A stretch of 64,000 nt of DNA from positions 868,001-932,000 of the forward strand of contig NZ_CP082922.1 of the NCBI RefSeq assembly GCF_019931675.1, read 5' to 3'. The position numbers and the translations under genes are program-made. Shown here in pieces: positions 24,756 to 32,499 of this stretch. The notes beneath the pieces were generated by a model that saw only the letters and a list, made by a program, of their open reading frames with translations, did not search any database and had not been told where the DNA came from. This stretch comes from Nocardioides rotundus. Lineage in GTDB: Bacteria; Actinomycetota; Actinomycetes; Propionibacteriales; Nocardioidaceae. Every line of letters begins with the position of its first letter. Position 1 is the first letter of the stretch.

Positions 24756-26137
24756 GCGACCAGTACCGCCCCGGCCACGATCACCCCTCCGGCCCGGACG
24801 ACACCGAGCCCACCGAGCCGATCCGGCCGGTGAGCGGCTCGCCCGATGCCGAGCCGACCCGCCCGGTGCCACCGGCGGAGCAGGCTCCCCAGCCCTACTG
24901 GCCCACGCCCGACCCCCAGACGTCGCGACCCGAGCCCGCGCCGACCGGCCCTCCCGTGAGCCCGCCGCCGGGGCCCGGCTACGGCCCGCCGGAGTACGCC
25001 GGCCGGCACTACGGCTCACCAGAGCCCCGGGGTCGGGTCTCCGGCTGGATCTGGCCGACGATGGCGGCCCTGGCCCTGGTCATCGGGCTGCTCGGCGGCA
25101 TCGCGGGCAGCGCACTGTGGGGGCGCCTGACCGACGACTCGCCGGTCGGCGGGTCCAGTGGCGGGCTCGAGGGTGTCGACACCTCCACCACGCCGCCGCT
25201 CCCGGCCGACAACGGCTCCATCGCGGCGGTGGCGGACAAGCTGCTGCCCAGCACCGTCCAGATCAGCGCCGAGGCCGACGGCCAGCCCGGTGGGGCCACC
25301 GGCTCCGGGTTCGTCCTGGACCGGCAGGGCCACGTGGTGACCAACAACCACGTCGTCGCCGGCGCCGCGGACGCCGGCGGCAAGATCGAGATCGTCGACC
25401 AGAACGGCGAGCGGCACACCGCGCGCCTCGTCGGACGCAGCCCCGTCTACGACCTGGCCGTGCTCTACGTCCCCGATGCCAAGGACCTGACCCCGGCCTC
25501 CCTCGGACGTTCGGAGAGCCTGCGGATCGGGGAGGGGGTCGTCGCGATCGGCTCGCCGCTGGGGCTCAGCTCGACGGTCACCTCGGGCATCGTGTCGGCG
25601 CTGGACCGACCCGTGACCACCGGCGGGGCGGAGGCGGACGACCTCTCCTATATCAACGCCGTCCAGACCGACGCCGCGATCAACCCCGGAAACTCCGGCG
25701 GGCCGCTGGTCAACCTGCGCGGCCAGGTCGTCGGGGTGAACTCCGCGATCGCGACGGCCGGCGGCGGGTTCGGCGGGGAGGCCGGCAACATCGGCGTCGG
25801 CTTCGCGATCCCGGTGGAGCAGGTCCGGGTGACTGCCGACCAGATCCTCAAGGACGGCGAGGCGCGCTATCCGGTCATCGGTGCCCAGGTCAACACCGGT
25901 CGGGCCGACCAGGAGGGCGCGCCCGTGGTGGAGGTCATGAGCGGGACACCGGCCGAGAAGGCGGGCCTGCGCGAAGGCGACCTGATCACCGCGGTCGACG
26001 GTGAGCGCGTCACCGACGGGATCGCGCTGATCGTGTCGATCCGGACCCACCAGCCCGGAGAGACGATCGAGTTCACCGTGGAGCGCAACGGGCGCGAGCG
26101 CACGGTGCCGGTCACCCTCGACTCCGAGGTGGGCTGA
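24752..26137 (+). CDS. htrA: HtrA/DegP-like membrane-anchored serine protease
   Basis: A 461-residue protein. About 95 Pro/Glu-rich cytoplasmic residues precede one transmembrane helix (IWPTMAALALVIGLLGGIAG). A trypsin-like protease domain follows with His in VVTNNHVVAG, Asp in SPVYDLAVLYV and Ser in INPGNSGGPLVNL, then a PDZ domain (EVMSGTPAEKAGLREGDLIT). It should degrade misfolded proteins at the outer face of the membrane. GTG 24752 overlaps rseA. Its place behind sigE-rseA matches the mycobacterial operon and predicts SigE-dependent expression. tatB, which often follows, is absent here; a BldC-like gene converges instead. Confidence 0.94.
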   Translation: MSDQYRPGHDHPSGPDDTEPTEPIRPVSGSPDAEPTRPVPPAEQAPQPYWPTPDPQTSRPEPAPTGPPVSPPPGPGYGPPEYAGRHYGSPEPRGRVSGWIWPTMAALALVIGLLGGIAGSALWGRLTDDSPVGGSSGGLEGVDTSTTPPLPADNGSIAAVADKLLPSTVQISAEADGQPGGATGSGFVLDRQGHVVTNNHVVAGAADAGGKIEIVDQNGERHTARLVGRSPVYDLAVLYVPDAKDLTPASLGRSESLRIGEGVVAIGSPLGLSSTVTSGIVSALDRPVTTGGAEADDLSYINAVQTDAAINPGNSGGPLVNLRGQVVGVNSAIATAGGGFGGEAGNIGVGFAIPVEQVRVTADQILKDGEARYPVIGAQVNTGRADQEGAPVVEVMSGTPAEKAGLREGDLITAVDGERVTDGIALIVSIRTHQPGETIEFTVERNGRERTVPVTLDSEVG

Positions 26138-26155
26138 CCGGGGCCGGGCGCCCCG

Positions 26156-26380
26156 TCAGCGCTCCGCGCCGTCCTCGGCCGCGATCTCGGCGCGGGTCTG
26201 GGCATACATCCGCTGGATGTAGTTCTCCAGCTCGACGCCCTCGACGCGCCACTGACCGCGTCCGCCGATCTTGATCGCCGGAAGGTCGCCGCGTCGCACG
26301 AGGGCGTAGACCTGCGCCTGCGACGTGTTCAGCATCTCGGCCACGTCGGCCAGGGTCAGGAAACGGGGTGTGCCTTCCAT
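26156..26380 (-). CDS. BldC-like MerR-type helix-turn-helix regulator
   Basis: A 74-residue one-domain DNA-binding protein of the excisionase/BldC class: FLTLADVAEMLNTSQAQVYA, then LVRRGDLPAIKIGGRGQWRV, then an ELENYIQRMYAQTR helix. Streptomyces BldC controls the timing of development by head-to-tail binding on direct repeats. In non-sporulating actinomycetes the role is unknown but the gene is widely kept. It is divergent from the SAF-domain gene, with 100 bp between. A CACCAT box 6 nt before the ATG may give a leaderless transcript. Confidence 0.85.
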   Translation of the reverse strand: MEGTPRFLTLADVAEMLNTSQAQVYALVRRGDLPAIKIGGRGQWRVEGVELENYIQRMYAQTRAEIAAEDGAER

Positions 26381-26481
26381 GCCCCTATGGTGGCATTGCG
26401 GTGGTCATCGGTCAGGAGGCGCGACCGCGGTCTGTGGAGAACCGCCTGCCAGGAACGCGATCCTGACGCACAATGTCGTGC

Positions 26482-27150
26482 ATGACCGCCACTCTCGGGA
26501 CCTCAGACCCCGTCTCTCCACCCGCTGCGCCGCCGGCGACCCGGACCCGACCGCCGGGCTGGCGGGACCCGCGGATGTGGATCGGGGTGGCCATCGTGGT
26601 GCTCTCGGTGATCGCCGGCGCCCGGATCATCGGGGCGGCCGACGACACCATCGAGGTGTGGGCGGTGAGCTCGGACATGGCGGCCGGACAGCCGCTGACC
26701 GCCGACGACCTGGTGCCCACGCAGGTCTACTTCGGCGACACGGGGGAGGCCGAGTCCTACGTGCGCGTCTCCGACCGGCTGCCGGCCGACGCGCGTCTCA
26801 ACCGGGCGGTCGGCGCGGGAGAGCTGGTGCCGCGTACGGCGCTCCAGCGGGCCGGTTCGGGCGGGGTCTCCACCCTGCCGCTCGTCCTGCCCGCCCTCGC
26901 CATGCCGCCGGACCTGACGCCGGGCACCCGGGTGGACGTGTGGTCGGTCAACGAGTTCGGTGACCGCTTCCGGTCCAAGGTGATCCTGGAGGACGTCGAG
27001 GTCGTCGGGGTGCCCGCGGGTGCGGACGGGTTCGGTGCGACCTTGGAGCGCCAGCTGCTGTTGGGAATCGAGGCCGACCAGCAAGAAGCCGTCGGAGCGG
27101 CCCTGGAGGCGGCGGCGGACGGCACCTTGACCATCCAGAAGCGGGGCTGA
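26482..27150 (+). CDS. Membrane-anchored SAF-domain protein, CpaB/RcpC-like
   Basis: A protein of about 222 residues with a Pro-rich cytoplasmic N-terminus, one transmembrane helix (MWIGVAIVVLSVIAGARIIG) and an outside SAF domain (EVWAVSSDMAAGQPLTADDL, later LNRAVGAGELVPRTAL), as in CpaB/RcpC of Flp pilus systems. No other pilus gene lies nearby except the CpaE-like ATPase 1 nt downstream. ATG 26482 is favoured because a CACAAT box is 7 nt upstream; ATG 26473 would add three residues. The function is unknown, perhaps part of a reduced envelope assembly machine. Confidence 0.75.
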   Translation: MTATLGTSDPVSPPAAPPATRTRPPGWRDPRMWIGVAIVVLSVIAGARIIGAADDTIEVWAVSSDMAAGQPLTADDLVPTQVYFGDTGEAESYVRVSDRLPADARLNRAVGAGELVPRTALQRAGSGGVSTLPLVLPALAMPPDLTPGTRVDVWSVNEFGDRFRSKVILEDVEVVGVPAGADGFGATLERQLLLGIEADQQEAVGAALEAAADGTLTIQKRG

Positions 27151-27151
27151 C

Positions 27152-28435
27152 GTGACCGGTGACCGCGTCGTCGCACTGGTGGTGGCGGCCGGGGCGGCGT
27201 GGGAGTCCCGGGCCCTCGGGCTGCTGGAGGAGCACCCCGACCTGAGCCTGCTCAAGCGCTGTGTCGACGTCGACGACCTGTTGGCATCGGCATCGACCGG
27301 GCAGGCGGACGTGGCCGTGGTCGCGCTGGACGCACCCGGCCTGGACACCCGGGCGGTCGCTCACCTGGAGCGGCACGGCGTGCGGCCGGTGGGTGTGGTC
27401 GGCGGACGCCGGGACCCCGATGCGAGCCGTCTGCACGCCGCCCGGATCGGGGTCGCGCAGCTGGTGCCCGAGACCGGCCTGGAGGAGCTGCCGGCCGCGC
27501 TGCTCGCCGGCCCAGCATCGGACCAGGACGCGCCACCGGCTCACGAGCCGGACGACGACCTCCCACCGATCCCGGCGCCGCCGGGGGACCCCACCGAGGG
27601 CCGGGTGATCGCGGTCTGGGGTCCCCAGGGGGCGCCCGGGCGCACCACCGTCGCGTGCGGCCTGGCGGCCGAGCTGGCCCGCCGCGACGAGCGGGTCGTG
27701 CTGGTCGACGCCGATCCCTGGGGCGGGTCGGTCGCGCAGCAGCTCGGGATCCTGGACGAGGCCTCCGGCATCCTCTCGGCCGCCCGGCTCTCCACCTCCG
27801 GCGCGCTGGCCGAGCGACTGCCGGACACTCAGCGCGCGATCGGGAGCCGACTGAGCGTGATCACGGGCCTGCCGCGCGCCGACCGCTATGTCGAGGTGCG
27901 CTCCGGCGCGGTCGAGCACATGCTGGAGACGGCGCGCCGTGGTGCCACCGTCGTGGTGGACACCGGCTTCAGCCTGGAGGACGACCCAGGGGCCGACTTC
28001 GGCACCCGCCCGCCGCGGAACACGATGACCCTCGGTGCCCTGGCCGTCGCCGACGAGGTGCTGGTCGTCGGCAGTGCCGACCCGGTCGGGCTGTCCCGCC
28101 TGGCCCGGGCGCTGGTGGACCTGCGCGACGTGCTCGCCGGCGCGCCCGTGCGGGTCGTGGTCAACCGCAACCGTCCCACGCTGGGCTGGTCGGAGAAGGA
28201 CATCGCCGGCATGGTCGAGGGCTTCGCGCGCCTGCTCGGGCTGCACTTCCTGCCGGAGGACCGGACGACGGTCGACCGCGCCCTCGTGGCCGGCGAGCCG
28301 GTCGGCGGCGACGGGCCGCTCGTGCGGGCCTTGAGCGAGGTCGCCGACGCGGTGCTGCCGGCCTCGGTGGCGGAGGCGGACTCCGGCCGTCGCCGGATCG
28401 TGCCGCGCAGGGCAGGGGGAGCCCGCCGCCGATGA
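27152..28435 (+). CDS. CpaE-like ParA/MinD-family ATPase
   Basis: A 427-residue protein. Residues 1-125 resemble the receiver-like domain of CpaE without a clear phosphoacceptor. From residue ~150 there is a ParA/MinD-type ATPase: the deviant Walker A VWGPQGAPGRTTVACGLA, with the switch region VVLVDADPWGGSVAQQLGIL and the late motif VRVVVNRNRPTLGW. The usual Lys in Walker A is replaced by Arg (GRTT), so the binding mode may differ from classical ParA. It follows the SAF gene by 1 nt and most likely works with it. No TadA ATPase or pilin is in the window. Confidence 0.78.
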   Translation: MTGDRVVALVVAAGAAWESRALGLLEEHPDLSLLKRCVDVDDLLASASTGQADVAVVALDAPGLDTRAVAHLERHGVRPVGVVGGRRDPDASRLHAARIGVAQLVPETGLEELPAALLAGPASDQDAPPAHEPDDDLPPIPAPPGDPTEGRVIAVWGPQGAPGRTTVACGLAAELARRDERVVLVDADPWGGSVAQQLGILDEASGILSAARLSTSGALAERLPDTQRAIGSRLSVITGLPRADRYVEVRSGAVEHMLETARRGATVVVDTGFSLEDDPGADFGTRPPRNTMTLGALAVADEVLVVGSADPVGLSRLARALVDLRDVLAGAPVRVVVNRNRPTLGWSEKDIAGMVEGFARLLGLHFLPEDRTTVDRALVAGEPVGGDGPLVRALSEVADAVLPASVAEADSGRRRIVPRRAGGARRR

Positions 28436-28528
28436 GGCGGATGCGGACAGCACACCGACCGCGGCTGCGATCAGACGCCGCCCTCTGTCAGAATCACGAC
28501 CGGGGAGAGCGGACGAAGGGACGTGTGG

Positions 28529-29998
28529 ATGAGTGACCGGCTGAGGCCGCGCGACCTGGGCCTGCTCGCCCTCGAGACGGGGTCCTCCCCGATGCACAAC
28601 GCGACGGTCGAGATCTTCGACCCGGGCGACTCTGGCTTCGACTACGCCAGCCTGGTGAGCCTGATCGGCGACCGGATCTCCTTCGTGCCGCGCTACCGCC
28701 AGCGGCTGGTCCGGGTGCCCGGTCGGCTGGCGAACCCGGCGTGGGTCGACGACCCGGACTTCGACCTCGCCTACCACGTCCGCCGCTCCGCACTGCCCCG
28801 CCCGGGCAGCCACGACCAGCTGCGTGAGCTGGTCGCCCGGATCATCTCCCGGCCGCTGGACCGGCACCGGCCGCTGTGGGAGGTCTACTTCGTCGAGGGC
28901 CTGGAGGGCGGCCGGGTCGCGGTGCTCGCGAAGTCCCACCAGGTGCTGGTCGACGGCGTGGACACCGTCGACCTCGGGCAGGTGCTGCTCGACACGGTGC
29001 CGGAGCCGAAGGCGATGGAGTACGACCAGTGGCGCCCGCGCGGGCGCCCCACCTCCGCGGGCATGGTGGCCGAGGCGCTCGCCGACACCCTGCAGCACCC
29101 GAGCACGGCGCTGTCCACCGCGGTCGCCACGACCGAGTCGGCCGTGCGCACCGCCGTCCATGCGCTGGCCAAGGCGGGGGAGCTGAGCAGCGCCCTGGCC
29201 GGGCGGCGGCCCGTGCACGAGTCGCCGATCAACCGGCCGCTGTCCCAGCAGCGCCGGTTCGTCACCGTGAAGACGTCGCTCGCCGACTACCGCACCGTGC
29301 GCAAGGCCCACGGCGGCACGGTCAACGACGTCATCCTCGCCACCGTGGCGGGGGCGGTCCGCACCTGGCTGATGACCCGTGCCGAGTCGCTCGGCGGCCT
29401 GCGCAAGCTGCGGGTGATCGTGCCGATGTCGGTGATCGACGACGAGCTGGAGGCGACCTCCCTCGGCACCCAGATCACCGGCCACCTGGTCGACCTGCCG
29501 ATCGGGGAGGCCAGCCCGGTCGTGCGGCTGCACCAGGTCTCCTACTCCTTCCGTGCGCACCGCGAGACCAGCCGCGCGGTCGCGGCGAACCGGCTCGCCG
29601 GCATCGCCGGCTTCGCGCCGACCACCTTCCACGCCCTGGGCGCCCGGCTGGCCGCCGACGAGCTCCGCACCGGCTTCCAGCTCTCGGTCACCAACGTCCC
29701 GGGGCCCCAGTTCCCGCTCTACGCCGCCGGCGCGCAGATGCTGGAGACCTACCCCGTGCCGCCGCTGCTCCCGCAGCATGCGCTCGCCATCGGCGTGACG
29801 TCGTATGACAACAACGTCTACTACGGCATCACCGCCGACCGGGACGCCCTGCCGGACGTCGACGTCCTCGGCGACTGCCTCACCGAGGCGCTGGTCGAGC
29901 TGGTCGACACCACCAGCGGCACCCGCACCCGGGCGCCGCGGGGGCGCCGTACCCCACCGAAGAAGTCGGCCTCGCGCGCTCAGGGGAGGAAGTCATGA
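28529..29998 (+). CDS. WS/DGAT-family O-acyltransferase
   Basis: A 489-residue wax ester synthase/diacylglycerol acyltransferase-type protein. It starts LGLLALETGSSPMHNATVEI. The active-site motif is HQVLVDG (about residues 138-144), where the classical family has HHxxxDG, so the second His is Gln. The C-terminal DUF1298 region has VTNVPGPQFPLYAAG. It should acylate diacylglycerol, alcohols or another acceptor from acyl-CoA, giving storage lipid. I chose ATG 28529; GTG 28523 is possible. The stop overlaps the next small gene by ATGA. Confidence 0.88.
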   Translation: MSDRLRPRDLGLLALETGSSPMHNATVEIFDPGDSGFDYASLVSLIGDRISFVPRYRQRLVRVPGRLANPAWVDDPDFDLAYHVRRSALPRPGSHDQLRELVARIISRPLDRHRPLWEVYFVEGLEGGRVAVLAKSHQVLVDGVDTVDLGQVLLDTVPEPKAMEYDQWRPRGRPTSAGMVAEALADTLQHPSTALSTAVATTESAVRTAVHALAKAGELSSALAGRRPVHESPINRPLSQQRRFVTVKTSLADYRTVRKAHGGTVNDVILATVAGAVRTWLMTRAESLGGLRKLRVIVPMSVIDDELEATSLGTQITGHLVDLPIGEASPVVRLHQVSYSFRAHRETSRAVAANRLAGIAGFAPTTFHALGARLAADELRTGFQLSVTNVPGPQFPLYAAGAQMLETYPVPPLLPQHALAIGVTSYDNNVYYGITADRDALPDVDVLGDCLTEALVELVDTTSGTRTRAPRGRRTPPKKSASRAQGRKS

Positions 29999-30210
29999 GG
30001 ATCTACATCCCCGCGACCCTGCCGCTGCTCGCGGAGTGGCGCGCCGCCGGCCGGGTCGTGGTGGCCGAGGCCGACGACCCCGACGCCGACGTCGAGTTCC
30101 GCCGGGTGGCCGCCGTGCACGCCGACGTCGAGGACCGTCCGGCCGGCGCCGATCCGGACGAGGACCTCGGCTGGTACGCCGTCCAGGAGCTCGACGACCT
30201 GCTCCGCTGA
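29995..30210 (+). CDS. Small conserved protein, possibly DUF6912
   Basis: A 71-residue acidic protein (MRIYIPATLPLLAEWRAAGR, ending LGWYAVQELDDLLR). Actinobacterial homologues of this kind are grouped as DUF6912, as far as I remember. It has no membrane segment and no catalytic motif that I can see. Its ATG overlaps the WS/DGAT stop by 4 nt, so both are translated together and a link to acyl transfer or lipid storage is possible. About 54 bp separate it from pruA. Confidence 0.7.
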   Translation: MRIYIPATLPLLAEWRAAGRVVVAEADDPDADVEFRRVAAVHADVEDRPAGADPDEDLGWYAVQELDDLLR

Positions 30211-30264
30211 GGGAGGCCGCCACCGCGTTGGTCCGCTCCGTCGTTGTCTGAGAACATCAGTCCC

Positions 30265-31893
30265 ATGGACGCGATCACCTTCCCGCCGGCACCGATCAAC
30301 GAGCCCAACCTCACCTACGCACCGGGGACCCCGGAACGGGAGGAGCTGCTCGCCGAGCTGGGCCGCATGGAGCGCCGCCAGCACAACCTGAAAGCGGTCA
30401 TCGGCGGTCGCCGGCGCAACGGCTCGGGTGCCGAGATCAAGGTGGTGCAGCCGCACGACCACCAGCACGTGCTCGGGACCTTCCGCAACTCCGGCGTCAA
30501 GGAGGCCGAGGCCGCGGTCAAGGCGGCCGCCAACGCCGCCCCCGGCTGGCGGGCGCTCTCCGCCGACGAGCGCAGCTCGATCCTGCTCAAGGCCGCCGAC
30601 CTGCTCGCCGGCCCCTACCGCCAGCGGCTGAACGCCGCCACGATGCTCGGCCAGTCCAAGACGCCGTTCCAGGCCGAGATCGACTCGGCCTGCGAGCTCA
30701 TCGACTTCTGGCGCTTCAACGTGCACTACGCCCGGCAGATCCTGGCCGACCAGCCGATCGCGAACGCCCCCGGCGTGTGGAACCGGACGGACCACCGGCC
30801 GCTCGAGGGCTTCGTCTACGCGATCACCCCGTTCAACTTCACCGCGATCGCCGGCAACCTGCCCACCGCCCCGGCGCTGATGGGCAACACGGTGATCTGG
30901 AAGCCGTCGCCCACCCAGCAGCTGGCCGCCTCGGTGACCATGGAGCTGCTGGAGGAGGCCGGCATGCCGCCGGGCGTCATCAACATGCTGCCCGGCGACG
31001 GGATCGACGTCTCCCAGGTCGCGCTCAACCACCGCGATCTGGCCGGCATCCACTTCACCGGCTCGACCCCGACCTTCCACAAGCTGTGGCGCACGGTCGG
31101 CGACAACATCGACCTCTACCGCACCTACCCGCGCGTGGTGGGGGAGACGGGCGGCAAGGACTTCATCGTCGTCCACCCCAGCGCCGACCCCGACGTGGCC
31201 CGGGTCGCGATGATCCGCGGCGCCTTCGAGTTCCAGGGGCAGAAGTGCTCGGCGGCCTCGCGGGCCTACGTCGCCAAGTCGGTGTGGAACAAGATCAAGG
31301 ACGACCTGATCGCCGAGACCGAGGCGATCCCGATGGGCGACGTCACCGACTTCTCCAACTTCATGGGCGCGGTGATCGACGAGCGCGCCTTCGCCAAGCA
31401 CCGCAAGGCGATCAACCGGGTGCGCGCCAACAAGCACCTGACCCTGCTGGCCGGCGGCCAGACCGACGACTCGGTGGGCTACTTCGTTCGGCCGACGATC
31501 GTGCAGTCCACCGACCCGACCGACCCGATGTTCTCAACGGAGTACTTCGGCCCGATCCTCGCGGTCTACGTCTACGACGACGCGCGCTTCGAGTCCGTGG
31601 TGCAGCAGATGGAGTCGTTCGCGCCGTACGCCCTCACCGGCGCCATCATCGCCCAGGACCGCGACGCCGTCGCCTGGGCCGGCGAGGCGCTGCGCGACGC
31701 GGCGGGCAACTTCTACATCAACGACAAGCCGACCGGCGCGGTCGTGGGGCAGCAGCCCTTCGGCGGCGCCCGGGCGTCGGGCACCAACGACAAGGCGGGT
31801 GCTCCGCAGAACCTGATGCGGTGGACCTCGACCCGGTCGATCAAGGAGAACTTCGTGCCGCCGAAGGACTACCGCTACCCCCACATGGACTGA
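30265..31893 (+). CDS. pruA: L-glutamate gamma-semialdehyde (P5C) dehydrogenase
   Basis: A 542-residue aldehyde dehydrogenase of the P5C group, oxidising glutamate-5-semialdehyde to glutamate with NAD+ in proline catabolism. The length and the sequence FTGSTPTFHKLWRTVGDNID are typical of PruA. The catalytic Cys is in EFQGQKCSAASRAY and the general-base Glu in VVGETGGKDFI. The NAD-binding segment is ITPFNFTAIAGNLPTAPAL. ATG 30265 is used; TTG 30244 is in frame but unlikely. No proline dehydrogenase gene is adjacent. The glutamate formed could feed the large NAD-dependent glutamate dehydrogenase 0.6 kb downstream. Confidence 0.93.
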   Translation: MDAITFPPAPINEPNLTYAPGTPEREELLAELGRMERRQHNLKAVIGGRRRNGSGAEIKVVQPHDHQHVLGTFRNSGVKEAEAAVKAAANAAPGWRALSADERSSILLKAADLLAGPYRQRLNAATMLGQSKTPFQAEIDSACELIDFWRFNVHYARQILADQPIANAPGVWNRTDHRPLEGFVYAITPFNFTAIAGNLPTAPALMGNTVIWKPSPTQQLAASVTMELLEEAGMPPGVINMLPGDGIDVSQVALNHRDLAGIHFTGSTPTFHKLWRTVGDNIDLYRTYPRVVGETGGKDFIVVHPSADPDVARVAMIRGAFEFQGQKCSAASRAYVAKSVWNKIKDDLIAETEAIPMGDVTDFSNFMGAVIDERAFAKHRKAINRVRANKHLTLLAGGQTDDSVGYFVRPTIVQSTDPTDPMFSTEYFGPILAVYVYDDARFESVVQQMESFAPYALTGAIIAQDRDAVAWAGEALRDAAGNFYINDKPTGAVVGQQPFGGARASGTNDKAGAPQNLMRWTSTRSIKENFVPPKDYRYPHMD

Positions 31894-31924
31894 CGTCCCG
31901 ACGCGACCGACGAGCGCCTGCGCC

Positions 31925-32401
31925 TCAGCGCAGGCGCTCGTTCGCCGTCTGCTCCTGGATCTTCAGCACGTGGCCGACCACGGAGCCGATCAGCTTCTCC
32001 ACCTTGCCGCCGACCAGCGGGATCTTGACCGTGACCTCCGCGTCGACGGTCTGCACGACCACCCCGTTGCGGTCCTCCAGGGTCACGGTGCCCTCGACCC
32101 GGCCTGGCTGGCCGGGGATGGTCACCAGCATGGTGCCGGACTCCGGGGCGGCCCACCGCTCCTCCTGATGGACGGCGAGCTCGCCGCCGAGGAACTTGGT
32201 CGCCAGCGCGGGCATCCCGGTCGTCGGCTGCCGGGTGTCGATCGTGGCGACCGCCGACCCCGACGCCTGCTCGTCCACCGACACGACGACCTCCTCCGCC
32301 CCGGCCTCCCGGGCCACCTCCTCGCGGAAGGCGGGGTCGAGCAGCAGCTCGCGGACCTGGTCGAAGGAGCCGGTGAACTCGATGGCCTTGTGGAACCTCA
32401 T
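31925..32401 (-). CDS. DUF2505 (START/SRPBCC-like) protein
   Basis: A 158-residue protein with the pattern of DUF2505, part of the START/SRPBCC hydrophobic-ligand-binding superfamily: MRFHKAIEFTGSFDQVRELL, a middle beta-sheet region (TMLVTIPGQPGRVEGTVTL) and a long C-terminal helix (GGKVEKLIGSVVGHVLKIQE). It has no signal peptide. The ligand and function are unknown. The start is ATG 32401, with GATGAGG just upstream. It is convergent with pruA and divergent from the NAD-GDH gene. Confidence 0.82.
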   Translation of the reverse strand: MRFHKAIEFTGSFDQVRELLLDPAFREEVAREAGAEEVVVSVDEQASGSAVATIDTRQPTTGMPALATKFLGGELAVHQEERWAAPESGTMLVTIPGQPGRVEGTVTLEDRNGVVVQTVDAEVTVKIPLVGGKVEKLIGSVVGHVLKIQEQTANERLR

Positions 32402-32462
32402 GGCCTCATCATGCACCGCCGTGTGCGTGTCTCGTGGCCGAGACCCGCATGCGCGAGCCAGG

Positions 32463-32492
32463 TTGTCCGGCGGTGCGCCCGCGGCCTAGGGT
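32463..32492 (+). promoter_or_regulatory. Leaderless promoter of NAD-GDH
   Basis: TTGTCC (32463-32468) and TAGGGT (32487-32492) are 18 bp apart. The GTG start follows the -10 box by exactly 7 nt, so transcription should begin at or next to the start codon and the mRNA should have no leader. Confidence 0.65.
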
Positions 32493-32499
32493 CGGAGCC

